In this document: positions 41,366-56,100 of the stretch, piece by piece
Layout of the letters: each line of letters starts with the position of its first letter
How positions within the stretch are numbered: position 1 is the stretch's first letter
Origin: Pardosa pseudoannulata
Lineage: Eukaryota; Arthropoda; Arachnida; Araneae; Lycosidae
NCBI GenBank assembly: GCA_032207245.1
Contig: CM063503.1
Location: 62,493,730-62,557,729 of the forward strand
Reading direction: 5' to 3'
Length of the DNA stretch: 64,000 nucleotides
Position numbers and translations under genes: made by a program
The notes under the pieces: model-generated
What the model saw: the letters and a program-made list of their open reading frames with translations, nothing else
What the model was told of the DNA's origin: nothing
The model's database searches: none

Positions 41366-44300
41366 GTAATTCTTTAAATTTTTAATCAGTATTGTTTTTA
41401 TGTTGTTTTTAGTACTGAATAGTTAAGTTTTATTACAAATGTATCCATGTTCATATTTTATTTCATATTATAAATTTGTCAGTAATCCCTGGTTTATTAA
41501 ATCTTAATAATGATTAATTATTTAAATAACTTTGTAGGTAGTAGAATATTATCCTTTGATGGGTTAATACTAATTTATTTTTAATTGTACATAACACTTT
41601 AAGAGACTAATAAATGTGTTATGAACAAAATATAATTTATTTTTTTAAACTCAGGTGAACTATTTGAGAGAAAGAAGAAAACAATATTTTCTTGTCTAGA
41701 ACCTTTCTAATTAATCTATTTTGATATCTTTCTTTGAGGTTTTTTTTCCTCTTTAATGGTTAAAATGTGCGAAGCATATGATTATTTAAAAAGCATATTA
41801 TTTGTATGTTTATATGTATGTGTTTATGTATGTATATGACTATTATTGTCAAGGAATTTGTAAAAATCTTTTTTTTTCTATTAATGACAAATGATTATGG
41901 ATTCATTTATCATATGGTTTTGTTGAATTATATTTTACATATATTTATGATTTTTTTCTTCAAATTATGATTTGATCTTTGGGTTTTGACTAAGTTTTAT
42001 TCTAATTAATCTCCCGCTCTCTACCCCCACCCCCTTATTTACTTCTTTTTTATTTATGATATTATTGATTTTTAGCAGAATTTTATTAGCAATAATAGTA
42101 TAATTATTTTTTTAAATACTAAATTAAAGAGCTCTAATTTTCAGTGCATTATAATGCTTTGGCCTGGAAGTTAAATTTTTATTTTATTGTAAAAAATTGT
42201 GCTTATTAGTATATACCAATTTAATATATTCTGTCTAGAAAGTAGAAATTACAAGCGAAATCCCTATTTTACAAACTTCAAGAGACCAGCAAAAATGTTT
42301 CACCAGGGAAGATTATATAGAATCAATAGTGGTAAGTGGAACTATATTGTGAGGGCCGTATATAGTATATCTTGATATAAGTGTAAAAAATGTGAAGTGT
42401 TTGTTTTGTGGCCTCTCAGTCTTAAGTTCATTGCAGAAAGAAGTATTTATGATGCTTCTCGGTTGCTGTTTAGGATTAAATAATTAGAAGAAAAATAAGT
42501 ATATTAATTGTTATGAAATCTTGCATTATAGATGTTACATATGGTCTCTGAAAATTTATAAAAGAATAATTAAAAATTATGTTACTAAGATTATTTTTCT
42601 TCATCATCAGTTAGGATTTACTTATTAAACTATTTGAAAATTATCTGAAACAGTGTAATTTTTTGTTACAGATTATCAAGATGTTTGTTATATTATCATT
42701 ACAATATCATTTATACTTTAATTTACATTCATTTAATATTTAAAAAAATCAATTATTAAATCTTTTCTATTAAGCACATTTAATTGAAGATAATGAACTT
42801 TTAACTCTAAGGTATAGAATTTTCTTTCCCATATATATTTTCCTTAAAATATATGGAAAGTTTTACGTGTGAAAGAGTTTGAGAAAGTTTATTAATATAA
42901 ACATAAAAGTTAATAAAAGAAGTTGTTTTGATATTGTGCTGTTTATATTCTTATCAAAATTTGTATGAGTAAAATTTAAGAAATAAATATATCAGCATTT
43001 GCAACAGATAAATTTAAAAAGTAATTTGGGAATTTTTTGATAAATACTTGTCCCTTAAAAATCTTAAGATGGAAATGAATTAAAAAAAAAAAAATAATTA
43101 TACTGGATGCTATTTTATTTTTTTTCCTGGAAGTATACTTAAAATTATAGTTTAAAATTAATTCGATTTTTTAAATGTGGAGTAGACCATGGATCCCAAA
43201 AGTTTGGCCACCTCCGATTTGAGAGGGATGTAACTTCAACTAATTTCCCATCCCAAATCCAAAAAATTCCGAGAAAAAGGAAAGAAGTTTTATTTTTTGG
43301 CAAAGCTTCCAGAAAGGATCTTCTCTTGAGTAAAGAGAATTAAAATTAATCCCAGAAATAGACTTATAGAAAAAAAAATTTATGATGATTTTATTACAAA
43401 GGCCTAATTTCAAAGAGGCCAGTGAAGTTCTTTTCAATGAAAACAAAAAAATTTGAAAAAAAAATTTGCGTGTAATTTGTATATGCATATTTTCAAATAA
43501 AATAAGTCTTTTCTTACTTTAATATATGTGTGATATTTATTATATTCTTTACTTCAATAAATATGGTGTTTTGCTTAAATTTTAAGGAACTTTTTTTTTC
43601 TTCAGGACCCACATTTTTCTCATTAGTGGGTTCCTTGGACTTGGATAAAAGATAATTTAGTGTGAGCACTGGTGGTTAGTGTTGCCAAGTAGTTAGCTTG
43701 GTTTTTGATTCCAAATGAGGAAATGCAAATGTCCCTGCATAAGAAAAATAGCTTATAATTCTGCAAGAATTTTTTATGTTCTTTTTTTTTGTAATTTGTA
43801 TGAAGATTTTTATTTAGTTTAAATCTATAAAAATTTAGTTTAGTATTTGCTTTTTATGTATGCTTATTATATTAGTATACAAATTTAAACAATGAGGCTT
43901 TCACTCCTTGGCAAGAAATATACCTTCATGTATGAATTTCTGGTGAGTTAGACTGGGATAAAATAATAGATTAGGATTTAAATAGAAATTAATTTGATAT
44001 TTTCAATACAATAGTGATAATGCTTCATGTTCTAGAATTACCGTAATTTCGCATGTATAGTCCACAGGCGGGATTTTTAATTAAAAAATTTCATAAATCA
44101 TCAGATAGTCTGTACCAGTAGATAATCTACAGACTATACGTGCAAAAATATGTATTTTAGTATGACAATATTAAATCATTTTAAGAATAAAAACCTAAGT
44201 TCAGTACAATGCCAAAAAGTCTGAATTAACCTTAATTAATTTCACCCTTAAAATCTGAAATCATTTCTTCTGCCATAGCCTTGGAGACGAATTTTAACGA

Positions 44301-47075
44301 AAGAAACAGAGCGGCTTACATTTCTCTTCGAGAACCCAGCAATGTAAATCATCTTCTAATGCAGTCCATTGTATTTTTCCATGGAGACTGAATTGCTTTC
44401 TTGCCATATTTTTAATGTTTCCTTTTGCTGGAGCCAATTTCTTACAGCTGTCTCGTCAAATTTCTTGAACCCATCCACTTGGTGTTGTGAATCGGAGCAG
44501 CAAATAGTGACTATCGATATTTTCCCTTACTTCAGGACACAATTTAAGATTGCGCTACTTGCCACTACTGATTTGTTCTGCTTTATGGGTTGTATTTTTT
44601 TTCATGGTTTATTACCAATATGATGTTTTTTTGGCGTCTCATGAGTCATACTTTTGTTTACATTTGATCATTAGTTGTTCACGCGATGTGCTTTTTTTCC
44701 TCCCTTGTTCTGATTTTGATGATTTGAGCAATGAACAACTAGCAGACAGTCCACACCGGCACATAGTCCGCGGCTGAAAAAATTTGCATTTTAAACACAG
44801 ATAGTCCACAGACTATACGTGCAAAATTACAGTAAATGGTTTTAGTTATTGTACAATTTATTTTGCCTATAAAATAAATGATAACTTGATTATTAAATTT
44901 GAATTCTTATTATTTGCCAGAAGAAATTACTTATTACTTCATATTTTTCTCTTAAAGCGAGAAGGTCTGTAAGTGGAAATTATATGTAAGAAAGAAATAA
45001 TTAACAAACATAATTTTAAAATTTTAATATTTGGAAAAAAATAGTCCAGATCTTTAAATTAAATGTAAAAGCTCTTGAAAAGTTTGGCAATATATTTAGA
45101 CAGTATTCTTACCCTCACCCTTCTCTTGGTGATTAGTTTGTATTTATTTTTTAGTTTAGGTAACTTTACAGTAAATTTGAGTAGCTTCCTGTTAGTTAAA
45201 ACAGGAGAATTTAATGTAGTGTTTAATATTTTCCCATTGAATACTGAAAATAAAAATTCTGTTAAAATGAAAATAAGCTTTTCATTAAATGCATTTTTTA
45301 TGGTTTTAATGGGAATTTAATGTTTTAATGCTTTAAGACAGATAATTTGATATTATGAAACAAACTTATGGTAATTTTCTTTGCTTATTATGTAAGCAAT
45401 ATACCCTTTGATGTGTTTAAAGACTTTTCACTTGGTATTTATTCTGAACTATTTTCGTTCAAACTCTAGTCTATAGAATAAGATTTAAAACTTAGACCAT
45501 TCATCTAAGTTATTAAATATTTTGTTTAGTATACTCCTTCTGTAAGTTTTAATATTTTTAATTGGTTACAGAGATGTTTGTGGCTGAGAAGATAGGTTTG
45601 AAGGAATAAGAATGGGAAAAATGAGAATTTTTAAGTGATATTAATGTGTAATAATTTTAATATCTTAAATATATGTGTGTGTGTGTGTAGTACCAGAAAG
45701 TAGAACAAGCTTCATTATTAAATTATAAACTCATTTTTCTGTGATCAGAAGATTAAATTTATTCATGATCTAAAGATAAATGCAGATAGCTGCATGAGCC
45801 ACCAATGTACCAGTTGACTTCATATACGCATGCAATACTCAGCCACATCATCAGTTTTATTATAAGCTGTCTAAGAGCCCCTTGTAAGAAATGTCATTCC
45901 TTACTTCTTGTGTCTCTGTACTATGAACCTTAAGCTAGCCAGCTTCTTAAATAAAATGTCAGTGATGCTTTTATTGAAGATTGATATGTGTTTCTTCTGT
46001 GTCTATATTCCTGATCGGATTACTGAATCTATATACATGTCGTATTATTGAATCTGCATACATATATGTGTACATATCATTTACACATATGCATATATAT
46101 GTATGTATATTTATGTATACACACACTCATATGTATTCTCATACACATATATGTATAGGGCCAGGTGTGGGCTATTAGTCACCAGTATGTAAGGTAGTAT
46201 TTGGCCACCCCTTATCAGTGAGTGTACCTAGTAGATATTCTACATATTTGGCCACCTGCATGTATCCACACACTGCATACCTAACAGCCTTAGCCCTGTA
46301 TATGTGTACATATACATTTATATACATATGTATATTATATATAAAAATTTTAATTTAACATATCTAATTTAGTTTTCCTAATTTTAATTCCATATTGATA
46401 TGAAGCAAATAACCTCAATTTGATAGCATAATATCATCCCTTTTCCCATAAGTCAAATCTTAACTTACAATATTAATTCCTTTGTTCATTTAAAACCTCA
46501 TTGGATTTGGTAGTGCAATTTAGACCCTTAATACTGATTTTCCAGTTTTGAGTGACTTAACTGGCTGACTAACAAACCACAGCAATGCTGAATTAATTAA
46601 TTTGCTTTGAATATACAGGTCTATCTCACTTGAAAGAGTGAAATTTGTGCCATTTTTCTGTCAACTGACTAAACTGGTTAATGTATCTGTTTTTTAAGTT
46701 TTAACAGCAATGAAATTATGTATTAAAGGACTTGGTTATTGATTGTTTCCTCTTGGCAGAGTCTAGTCTCCAAAATTTAGGCTAGTTTCCTTTAATTTTC
46801 TGGTAATCTTAAATGAGCGCTGAAATTTTAGGAAATAATCAATGTTTTATACCATCAGAGATTGCTACTGGTTCCATGGTGTACAAAATACAAATATGGT
46901 TCCACATATATCCATGTATGTGTAGAGTGGAGGTATGTACAATAAAACCTCCAAATAGGAGACATCTTGGTAAAAACAAACTTGTCCACTATTTTTATAT
47001 GTCTCAATTTTGGTCATTTAGATAAAAAATACATAGTGTTTTACTATTCTAGTTTATATAAAGTAGAATATATGC

Positions 47076-47174
<99 letters not shown>

Positions 47175-50100
47175 ATTTATTTACTAAGATTGACTACTTT
47201 AAAGTATTTAAAAAAATAAAAATTAATTACTATACTAAATATAAACAAAAACTTACTATATGTATTTAATGGCAATATTTTAAATATATTGATTTTATAA
47301 TTTAAAAAAAAATCTGTCACATATATTTTATTTCTCCTTTATTTTTCATAATACTTAAAATGGGCTTTATTTTGAAATGCTCAGAAAGTAATTATAAACT
47401 TAATTTTTGAACCACAAAAATAATAAGAAATTTAACTTTTTCTTTTAACATTAACTGTTTTCTTCTTTTCTGTCCATTTTAAATTTTTAATCTGTTGTAG
47501 AATGATATAGGAATGCAGTGAACATTGGATCACTTATCACAGCTCAACTTATCTGGAGACTTGCATGTTTTTTAGCTTGAAACAACAACATTTTATTGTC
47601 TTCCTTTCATTTGTCATAAAAATCTAATTGAGAAAGTCTCAGAATTTAGATAATTCAGACTGCGAGAAACAGATCAACCATGCTAAGTCTGTCAGTTGAT
47701 GTTGGTATTCTTTTTTATGATTTATTTGAGAATTCAGAGAAAAGTATAGGAAAAAGAAGTCAGGATTTAGTGACTGCTCATTTTTTTCTAAAAATTTTTG
47801 ACTTTATAAAACTGTCTATTGTAGGGGGTGGTGTGGTCATTTAATCCATCATAACATAAATGAACAGCTTGAACTGTTATCTAAAGAATGCAAATGAGCT
47901 TGACTTTTCCTGTTTTTCAAGCTCTGTAGGGAGTAACCCAGAAACAAAGTTAAAAAAATAATAATATAATAGTCTTCTCTAACAAGCCCAATGGCAATCC
48001 TATGTACTGGGTTAGTATAATAATTCAAAAGCATTTATTTATCAGTGACTAACATGTAAACACATTTTAGGTTGCATAAAAATTTAGTGAAAAATTTTTA
48101 ATTGATGTAATAATCAGTGTGATGACCGGAATTGCTGATCATTTTCAGTTTTTATAGCATTAAACTAAACATTACTACCCTAAATTTCTTCCTTCACTTT
48201 TATTTTTTGATAAATATTGAAATAACATTTTTATATAAATAAGGAGTAACAAATACAAATTCTGAAGTTTGGCACTTTATAGTGGATATTCATGTTTTAC
48301 TAAAAATTATTTCCATCCTTTTAAATTTTATTTTTTATTGATTGTTCCCAAACAATCCAATATTCTTCTGCAGAAGCATTCAATCCTTAATGAACCCTTT
48401 GTACTGTATGTAACACCTTTGTACTAGAATACAGCAATTAATACAAAGCCAAATGGATAAGGTACAAATAAATAAAAAATAGACATCTGTTTGGACCCTA
48501 GCATTAAATATATCTTGAATCTATATAATTTTATTTCTCTAATCAGATGATAACTAAACACTTTCAGAACCTTTTGCTAGTTTAAGATAAAACATACCTG
48601 TATATAAAATGGAATATATTTTTCCTAAAAGATCTGATAAGTTTTCTATTTTTAAAATAGTAAAAGATCACAAGCAATATGCTTCAAATAAAGAGATTCA
48701 GAGTAGAAAAAATTTGATTTATTTTGCTTGAGATCAACCATTATTAAATGTTTTCAGCTATAATTCTTGTTCACTATGTGAAATCTATGTTTTGGATGTA
48801 AATGCATAGAATATACTTATTGGGAGTAGAGTTTGTCGAAGTGTCCTGTATATAGAGGTTTTACAGTAAATGTGTGTATGTAGACAGACATGTATTATAT
48901 ATACACATAAATAAATAGATAAATAAATATGTATGTTTTTTCCAGAAAATTTAATGACATTCAATATATATATTGAAAAAGCTTTTAAATTTTCTAGATG
49001 ATATTAAAATCCAATTATTTTTTAGATTTTATTATAAGTTAGAAAATTAGTATATGCAATTTTACTTCATTAATAAAAATTTATATAATTCTGTATGTTA
49101 TTATATTGCCTTTTATTTTGACTGTCATGTTAAAGTCAATGTATGTAAAACATTTTATGTATTTATATTTATTTCTTTTAATGACAGGAAACCTGGCAAT
49201 GTTTAAGAATTCAAATATTGGCAGAGTAGAAAATCAGTTAAAATTAAAAATTATGTTGGAAAGTTTAAAAGAATTTATTAAATGTTGAAGATTCTCAGAC
49301 ATGTGCATTCTTATAATATATAAATCTACATGCATGTAAGGGAAAGTAACACCTTTGTACTAGAATATAGTAATTAATACAAAGCCAAATGGATAAGGTA
49401 CAAATAAATAAAAAATAGACAACTGTTTGGACCCTATTTTTGCTCTTCAGTCATTGATTATTGGTCATATTAATAATGCAGATTATTTGTAATTATAAAA
49501 CAGATGTATGTGATCATGTTTTTCTATTTGTGCCTTATTTATGTTAACTTTGCATTTATTGCTATACTTAGATTTGTAAATATACATATACACACATATA
49601 CATATAATGTGCTTAAAATGAACTTTAAGGTTCTTGTTTATTTTTTCCTCTATCAAATTTCTGTTTAATCATGCTTCTATATTCAAAATAATTTTATTCG
49701 TTTGGTGTAACTACAATATATACAGCAGAAAATTCGAAAAGTGTGCAGAAACATTTTATAACCTTTTTTGGAATTTTTGGAAAGATTACACTATAGAATT
49801 TCAATATAGATTTCCAGTTTGATAAAATCTTAAATGTATTTTAATAATAGAAATAAATGTTCACATTTTCAGTTTGAGATTTTTTAGACATAGATTTTTT
49901 TTATAAAAAATTGTATATATATTTGAGTATGTAAGTTTTGTTTTATATCTAAAAGGAAAGATTATGTACTCCTACACATAGATTTTAAGTTATAGGTGTG
50001 AGATTTTGTGTTTTTTAATTCTGATTAACAAAAATTTTGATGTTTCAGATCTTTCTCCTTCATGTGTTGCTGATGAAGAAAATTTTTTAGTTAACTATCA

Positions 50101-53100
50101 GTCTACACCATATGGTAATTTATCAGCTGGAACTTATAAAAAGAAAAGTGCAGAGAAATTAACAGATTGCATAGAGGCTTGTTGTGAAGATAGCAGTTGC
50201 AATGTTGCATTTCTTTTTAATACAACATGTTTTACTATTCAGTGCCATAGTTTTGAGTTATGTAAGCCATTAAAGAGATCAGGAAAAAAATTTGAAAAGT
50301 CCTTTCTTGTAACTGTCCGTCTTCCAGGTGTGTAGTAATTTATATCTATTTCATTATTAAAAATTTTTTATTCACATCTGTTATACCTGTATTTCTAAAG
50401 TGCTAAAAATTAAAAAAATAATGTTTTATGAAAATTCAGAGAAACTGTATTGTAAGATTTGCTCTCCTAGCATTGTTAGGTTCCTGAAATTTTTTCGTTC
50501 ATGGTTTATGTTTAAAAATAAGCTGAATAAAATGAAAAAAAGGTGCTTTAGTTAATTTCTTCTTTTGTCAAATTTAATCTTAATTTTGTTTTTTCCTTTT
50601 CAATGTTAATTTTGGATTTACTCAATGCTTAATTTCTATTTAAATTCTTCTGTAACCAGATGGCTGTACTGACTTTCTATTTCCATTATATTTCATATCA
50701 CCAAATTTATGAATTTAATTATGTCATTTTTAAAGTATTATGCTTTATTAGTATTATGATGCTTTTCCATGGTTTTGATCTTGGGTAGATCCTTAACTTG
50801 GTATATTTCTCAGCAGTCTGGATAAGTGGTTATATTCAGGTACTCTAAATTCTTATTTGGCAAACGTTTTTTACAAGTGTCCAAAATATGTTTTACATTT
50901 TCTTATGTTTAAAGGTTAGTGCAGAATATTTATACATTGCCAGGTTCTCCATGGAAACCCACTAACCTTCACTTTGTTTGGTAAAAAAAAACAATAGTTG
51001 ATAATATTACCAAAATTTATAGGCACAGACTGAAAGTGGAAAATTTTGAAATACTGTATAGAGATTAACAAGAACAAAAATCTGCTGTGGACATAAATTC
51101 CTTGTACATGTATTATATATTTTTTTTTTGTTTTGTATACTGCATAATCATAATTATAATCATCTCTTCAACATTCAAAGTAAATTTAGTTGCTCAAGGT
51201 AACCATGTTGTCTGAATAGAGCTCAAATACTGCCATATGGCAGAGACCTGTAATGTTAGTATCCATTGAGACTTTTTGTTTTCTACATACTTGTTTTGAA
51301 CAAAAATTTTTTGTGATTATAGTATTTTCTTTATTCTGTTATTTTTGACAACATTAAGAGGATAAGTTAGGTAGATTTAACCCTACTGAGAACCTTGCAT
51401 CTTAAACATTGCTATGACTGGAGAGTATGGGGTATGGAGAATCATTGTCTCATTAATTGAGCCTCTGTATAGCTGTAAGGTGGCCCAAAAGCATATTAGA
51501 AAATTATCTGGAAGTGGGCCGAGAAGTTCAAATCAGAAAGTCAGATGAGAGCCATTTGTGGATAGATTCCATGGTCCATTAGAAGCCAAAATATGAATCA
51601 TATAAGAATTCTATAACATTTATTTTTTAACATTTATTATATGTTTGATAAAAAAATAGTTAGGATTTTTTAAAAACTGTAACTATTTTGAAATCATTGC
51701 TTGTTCCTGTAATGGGAGATTTGGCATCTTGTAGGGACAAAATGTTCTTCTATCATGGAAAGAGGCACTCTAATTTTTCCTGTTTCAGAAGAGTTACAAC
51801 TCAGAAATATTCATACACGTTATGTATTTTTTTGGCTGTTACAAGTGAATACAGAAATGGATGTAAGGAATTTCATTTCCTTAAATTTTCAGTGGATTTA
51901 AAAATTCCTCTTTCATCTTTTACAAATAATTTACTTATTCTTAGATTGGAATCTGTCATTCTTTTTTCTTATTGCTTACATCATTCAAAAGTCTTGCTTC
52001 CTCATTTATTCCAATAATTCTAGAGGTGTGAAAAAATTGTCCATGTAAATTTTATGTTCCTGAGATTATCAATGAATTCAATGAAATCTAACATCTCTCG
52101 TTTCAAAAAGTCTACATTCATTTATAATTTCCTTGTTTGACACAGCTTTATTTTTCTCCACAAATACTTGCAAATTATAAAACCTTTATTTAAAAGTTAT
52201 AAAACCTTTATCTAAAATTCTAATACTTCTCCTAGGCAGATTATCAGTAAATATTCTAGTGAAAAAAAATATACATTTGCTTTTAAGTTAACTAACTGAA
52301 AAGCTTTCCATGAATTTAAGATATAACAATACTTATGATTTAGTTAATGCCTGACTTTTCAATGTACAATTCTTTCTTTGTTGAAAAAATTGCATGCTAA
52401 CAGGTGGCTGTAAATACTATGAAAAGATACTCAGTTGTGGCAGTATGTGTTAATAGGGGATACTCCAAGACAAGAAAAGAGACACACATGCATATTGGTT
52501 GGGGGAGATTTAAAGCTTTATTCAGTAAGCTTTTAATGTTTGATTTTGATAGAAGACTGTGATTTTTCTATGATAATAATTCCAAAATACATATTTTTGA
52601 CTTATGCCTCTTAAGAAATTTTGGTACAATATGCATACATTTCAAATGACATCAGGAGCAATTTTATGTCACTTTATTTATTTTTTACTTTTTTTGTAGA
52701 TGAGAAATACTATGATGATGTTAGTGATTCTGAGGCTGGGAAGTAAGTATATTTTTCAATAATTCATAAATTTTTAATAAAGATATATAAAATTTAGGTA
52801 TTATATTAGACCTAAATGCATTTTTTTCAATATATCACAGTGATATATTATTATTTTTAAGCTTTCAATATTTGTCTTTTTACTTTTTAAAAAGACAAAT
52901 TTTGAAGACCTTAATCTGCACTATAGTTTCATTATTTCTTAGGTTTAAGAGTTAATGATAATTTTGTTATAAGTTAAGTTATCAAAACATATTTGAAGCA
53001 CTTTTTTAAACTGTAATAATTTTTTAACTTAATTCATAAATTTCATAATTAATTTAAAACTACAAAACTAAACTCTCTTGCACTGCTGTAGCCCAACGTG

Positions 53101-56100
53101 GTGGCCATGACCTACTGTACCAATCTCCATTTTCAAGACCAAGAACCTTGGGGCGCCAAGTATATATAATGGTTAGGTGGTCAACTTTATATGAAACCTT
53201 CAGTATTTAGTTCCTAAGAATTGTTGGTCTCCAAGCATGCTTAGGACTGACACCCACTGAAGGGCTGAAAGACTGAGCCAATCTTGCCTAGCCTAAGGAT
53301 CAAAACTTGGACCTATGTCTTGGGAGTGTGAAGTGCTACCCCAATGCCTCTGGGCTTCCATAATAAATTAATAAAAATCTATAAATACTTAAAATACTTA
53401 TCTGAATGTTTTTAAAAATCTAATTTTTTAGTAATTTTTTCATGAAAAGTTGCTTAAACTTCAAATTGGATTTTTATATATGTATATCTTTGTAATATTG
53501 AGTTATATTGACAAATATGTATAAAATATACTCATATAAAAATGAAATAATTTTGGACATATCATTTGAGGACACTTTATTTGACATAAGTAAATTATGC
53601 ATAAAATTTGATAATGAAAAAAAGTGCATTTATAGCTTATTTTACTTTTAAGGAAAATAATATACTTTGTAAGTTAAAATTTTCTACATTTAAAAGTTAT
53701 ACCTTCTTGTTCAATTTTATCTAATTTCCCATTTTTTTAAAAATAACATTCTGCCCAGTTTTTATATAAGGCAGTGAATGATGTTTTTTACTGACTCTTT
53801 CAGCATTCAACTCTGGAAAACCTCAAGTTTCTATAGGATAAGATTAACTTCAATATGAAATATATCTAATAAAGCCCTGTAATTTTTGTTAAAGTGTTAA
53901 ATGTCCACTTCTGGGGACATAAATAGCCACTTCCAGTTTAACAGTTTTGATGGAAACTTTAATTTATCTGCTTCTAACTATGATAGAGACTAAATGAAAT
54001 ATGTTTTCTATACCTAAATAAATAATCTATGTAATAAAATTAAAAAAGAATACAGATTGTGACAGAAGATAACCATTTTAATGTGTTCAGATGTCTAAAA
54101 GGCTTCATAATGATATGATTTCAAAAATAAAATATACCTGTAATTGTTTTGACTATTTTCTGAGTATTTATTATTTTCTTTTTATTTCAGAACATTTCCT
54201 GAAATTTTTTACAGTGATGATAGTGGTGATGACTCAGATAAAGATACAGTTTTGCCCATTTTAGACACTAGTGGTTCAACCACTGTATTTCTACCTGTGC
54301 CACCACAGCACTGTGTATATGGACTTGGAAATGATTGTCCTGAAAATGAAACGTGCAAACCAAAGAACAAACGAGCTCGTAGTGGTCTTTGTCATTGTGA
54401 AGAAAACTACGAACGAGATGTACAAGGAATCTGTAAAAAGAAACGAACTGCTAGCAATTACAGCCAACATATTACTCCTGCCCCCTCTACTGGTTCTAAT
54501 ATGGTACAGTCAGTTCTTATTTTCTAACTATTTATTTTGGTTTATTTTATTGTTCAAAGTGAAATGCTAAGTAATTTTAATTAAAATTTCATTTTGCTTA
54601 GAATTCCACCCAAATTTCTAATGATTTTGAATGATTTTTTATAAGAATTTTGTCTGATATAGGAAAAATAATGAACATATGAAAACATATTTTTTTATTT
54701 CACTAGATACTTATAATGGAAAAATATAAAGCTGTTACCTGTCTATGCTAGCTAACTTTTACATTTTAGTTCCTTATCATTTGGGTTTTAATTATAAAAT
54801 AATATATATTTCCAAATATAAGCCGATCCATGTATAAGTCAAGGGTGTGTTTTTCCTTCAAAAATTTATCCAAAGGTTTTAAACATAAAGTGCTTCTCAA
54901 ATCTTTTAGGAAAAATATATTCTGTTTTACGTACAGATGTGTTTTACCTTAATCTAGCAAAAAGTTCTGAAAGTGTATAACTCATTACCATATAAAATCT
55001 TAACATCCTTACCAGTAAAATACTGTATATTTCCAAATATAAACCGATCGTATATAACCCGAGGGTATGATTTTCCTTCAAAAATTTACCCAAAGTTCAA
55101 AACCCACACATAAGCCAAAATAAAACAAACAAAAAAAAATTTCTAAAATGTTCAAATATGCCGACAAGAAACCTAAAATGTCATCAAGCTGGTAAAGCGG
55201 GAGAAATATTTTGCAATGAATTTGTTTTAAATTAAAACGCTAGACCATTGCTTTTCAAACCTTTTTCCACATGGCATCCAATTTAAATACCTCGGAGGTA
55301 GAGGATCAGTCGCACCTCAAGATAAATATAAGGGCATCTCTTAACATGCTTTAAAATGGCGAGGAAAAATAACTTGCATTTTAAATTTAAATTAACTTTA
55401 TTCATCTTAGTTAATTTCACAATTTACACTAACTTATCTAGTTTACAGCCACAGAGCATGGTTTGATAATCATGGTGCTAGACCATGTGACCAATGGTGT
55501 TTTTACTTAGATACTATTGACAAGTTTCAATACTGGTAACAACTTTTTAATAAATTTTTACAATATAAGCTAAAAAAAGAAAAAATGTGGAAAATTTGAA
55601 TGGAAAATACTTCTCCTGTTTTACCTGCTTGGTGACATTTTTGAATATTTTAGAAATTGTTTTTTTCCACTTCAACTTATATCCGGGTTTTGAACTTTGG
55701 GTAAATTTTTGAAGGAAAATCGCAAACAACAGTACTATAACAGTAGAGGATCGGCTAATCTTCTAATAAACACAATTCTTCGTAACCCTTAAGCAGTCGA
55801 TAAAATGGCAAACATAGCATCTTTTCTTTCTTTTTTCCTAAGCTTATGTGCATATTCTTTCTCGGATATTCCATTATCATATTCCATTTCTTCACCTTAA
55901 AAAGCAATGGACTAAGTTTCCATTATATAAAATGACTTAGAATTTTAATGTTTTTATTGAATAAAATAATCCCTTTAAAAATATTTAATACATTTTCTAT
56001 CTTCGTTTATTATTATTTTTTATATATGACTTCTTATAAAATTATCAATTTATAGTTTTATTTCTGAATGTTAGCTGAAGAGTATTATTTAATATGAATT

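Larger units (their letters stand above)
42332..50048 (+). other. KIAA0319-like intron 2, 7.7 kb
   Basis: Largest intron of the visible part, between the basic segment exon and the MANSC exon. Holds pogo-like copy B, the 46.15-kb repeat, the TA/GA microsatellite and the 90-bp direct repeats. 45.78-45.97 kb is a less AT-rich patch I cannot assign. Confidence 0.8.

Noticed and set aside
44369..44777. Two plus-strand open frames of 75-84 codons
   Set aside because: They run through pogo-like copy B against the sense of its transposase-like patterns and have no motifs of their own.
50006..50048. Upstream ATG at 50006 as a separate start for the MANSC frame
   Set aside because: The stretch before 50049 is a pyrimidine-rich acceptor region ending TTTCAG, and the phase fits the upstream signal-peptide exons.
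51688..52017. 109-codon plus-strand open frame in intron 3
   Set aside because: No domain or motif, no good splice borders in phase with neighbours, and composition like the surrounding intron.
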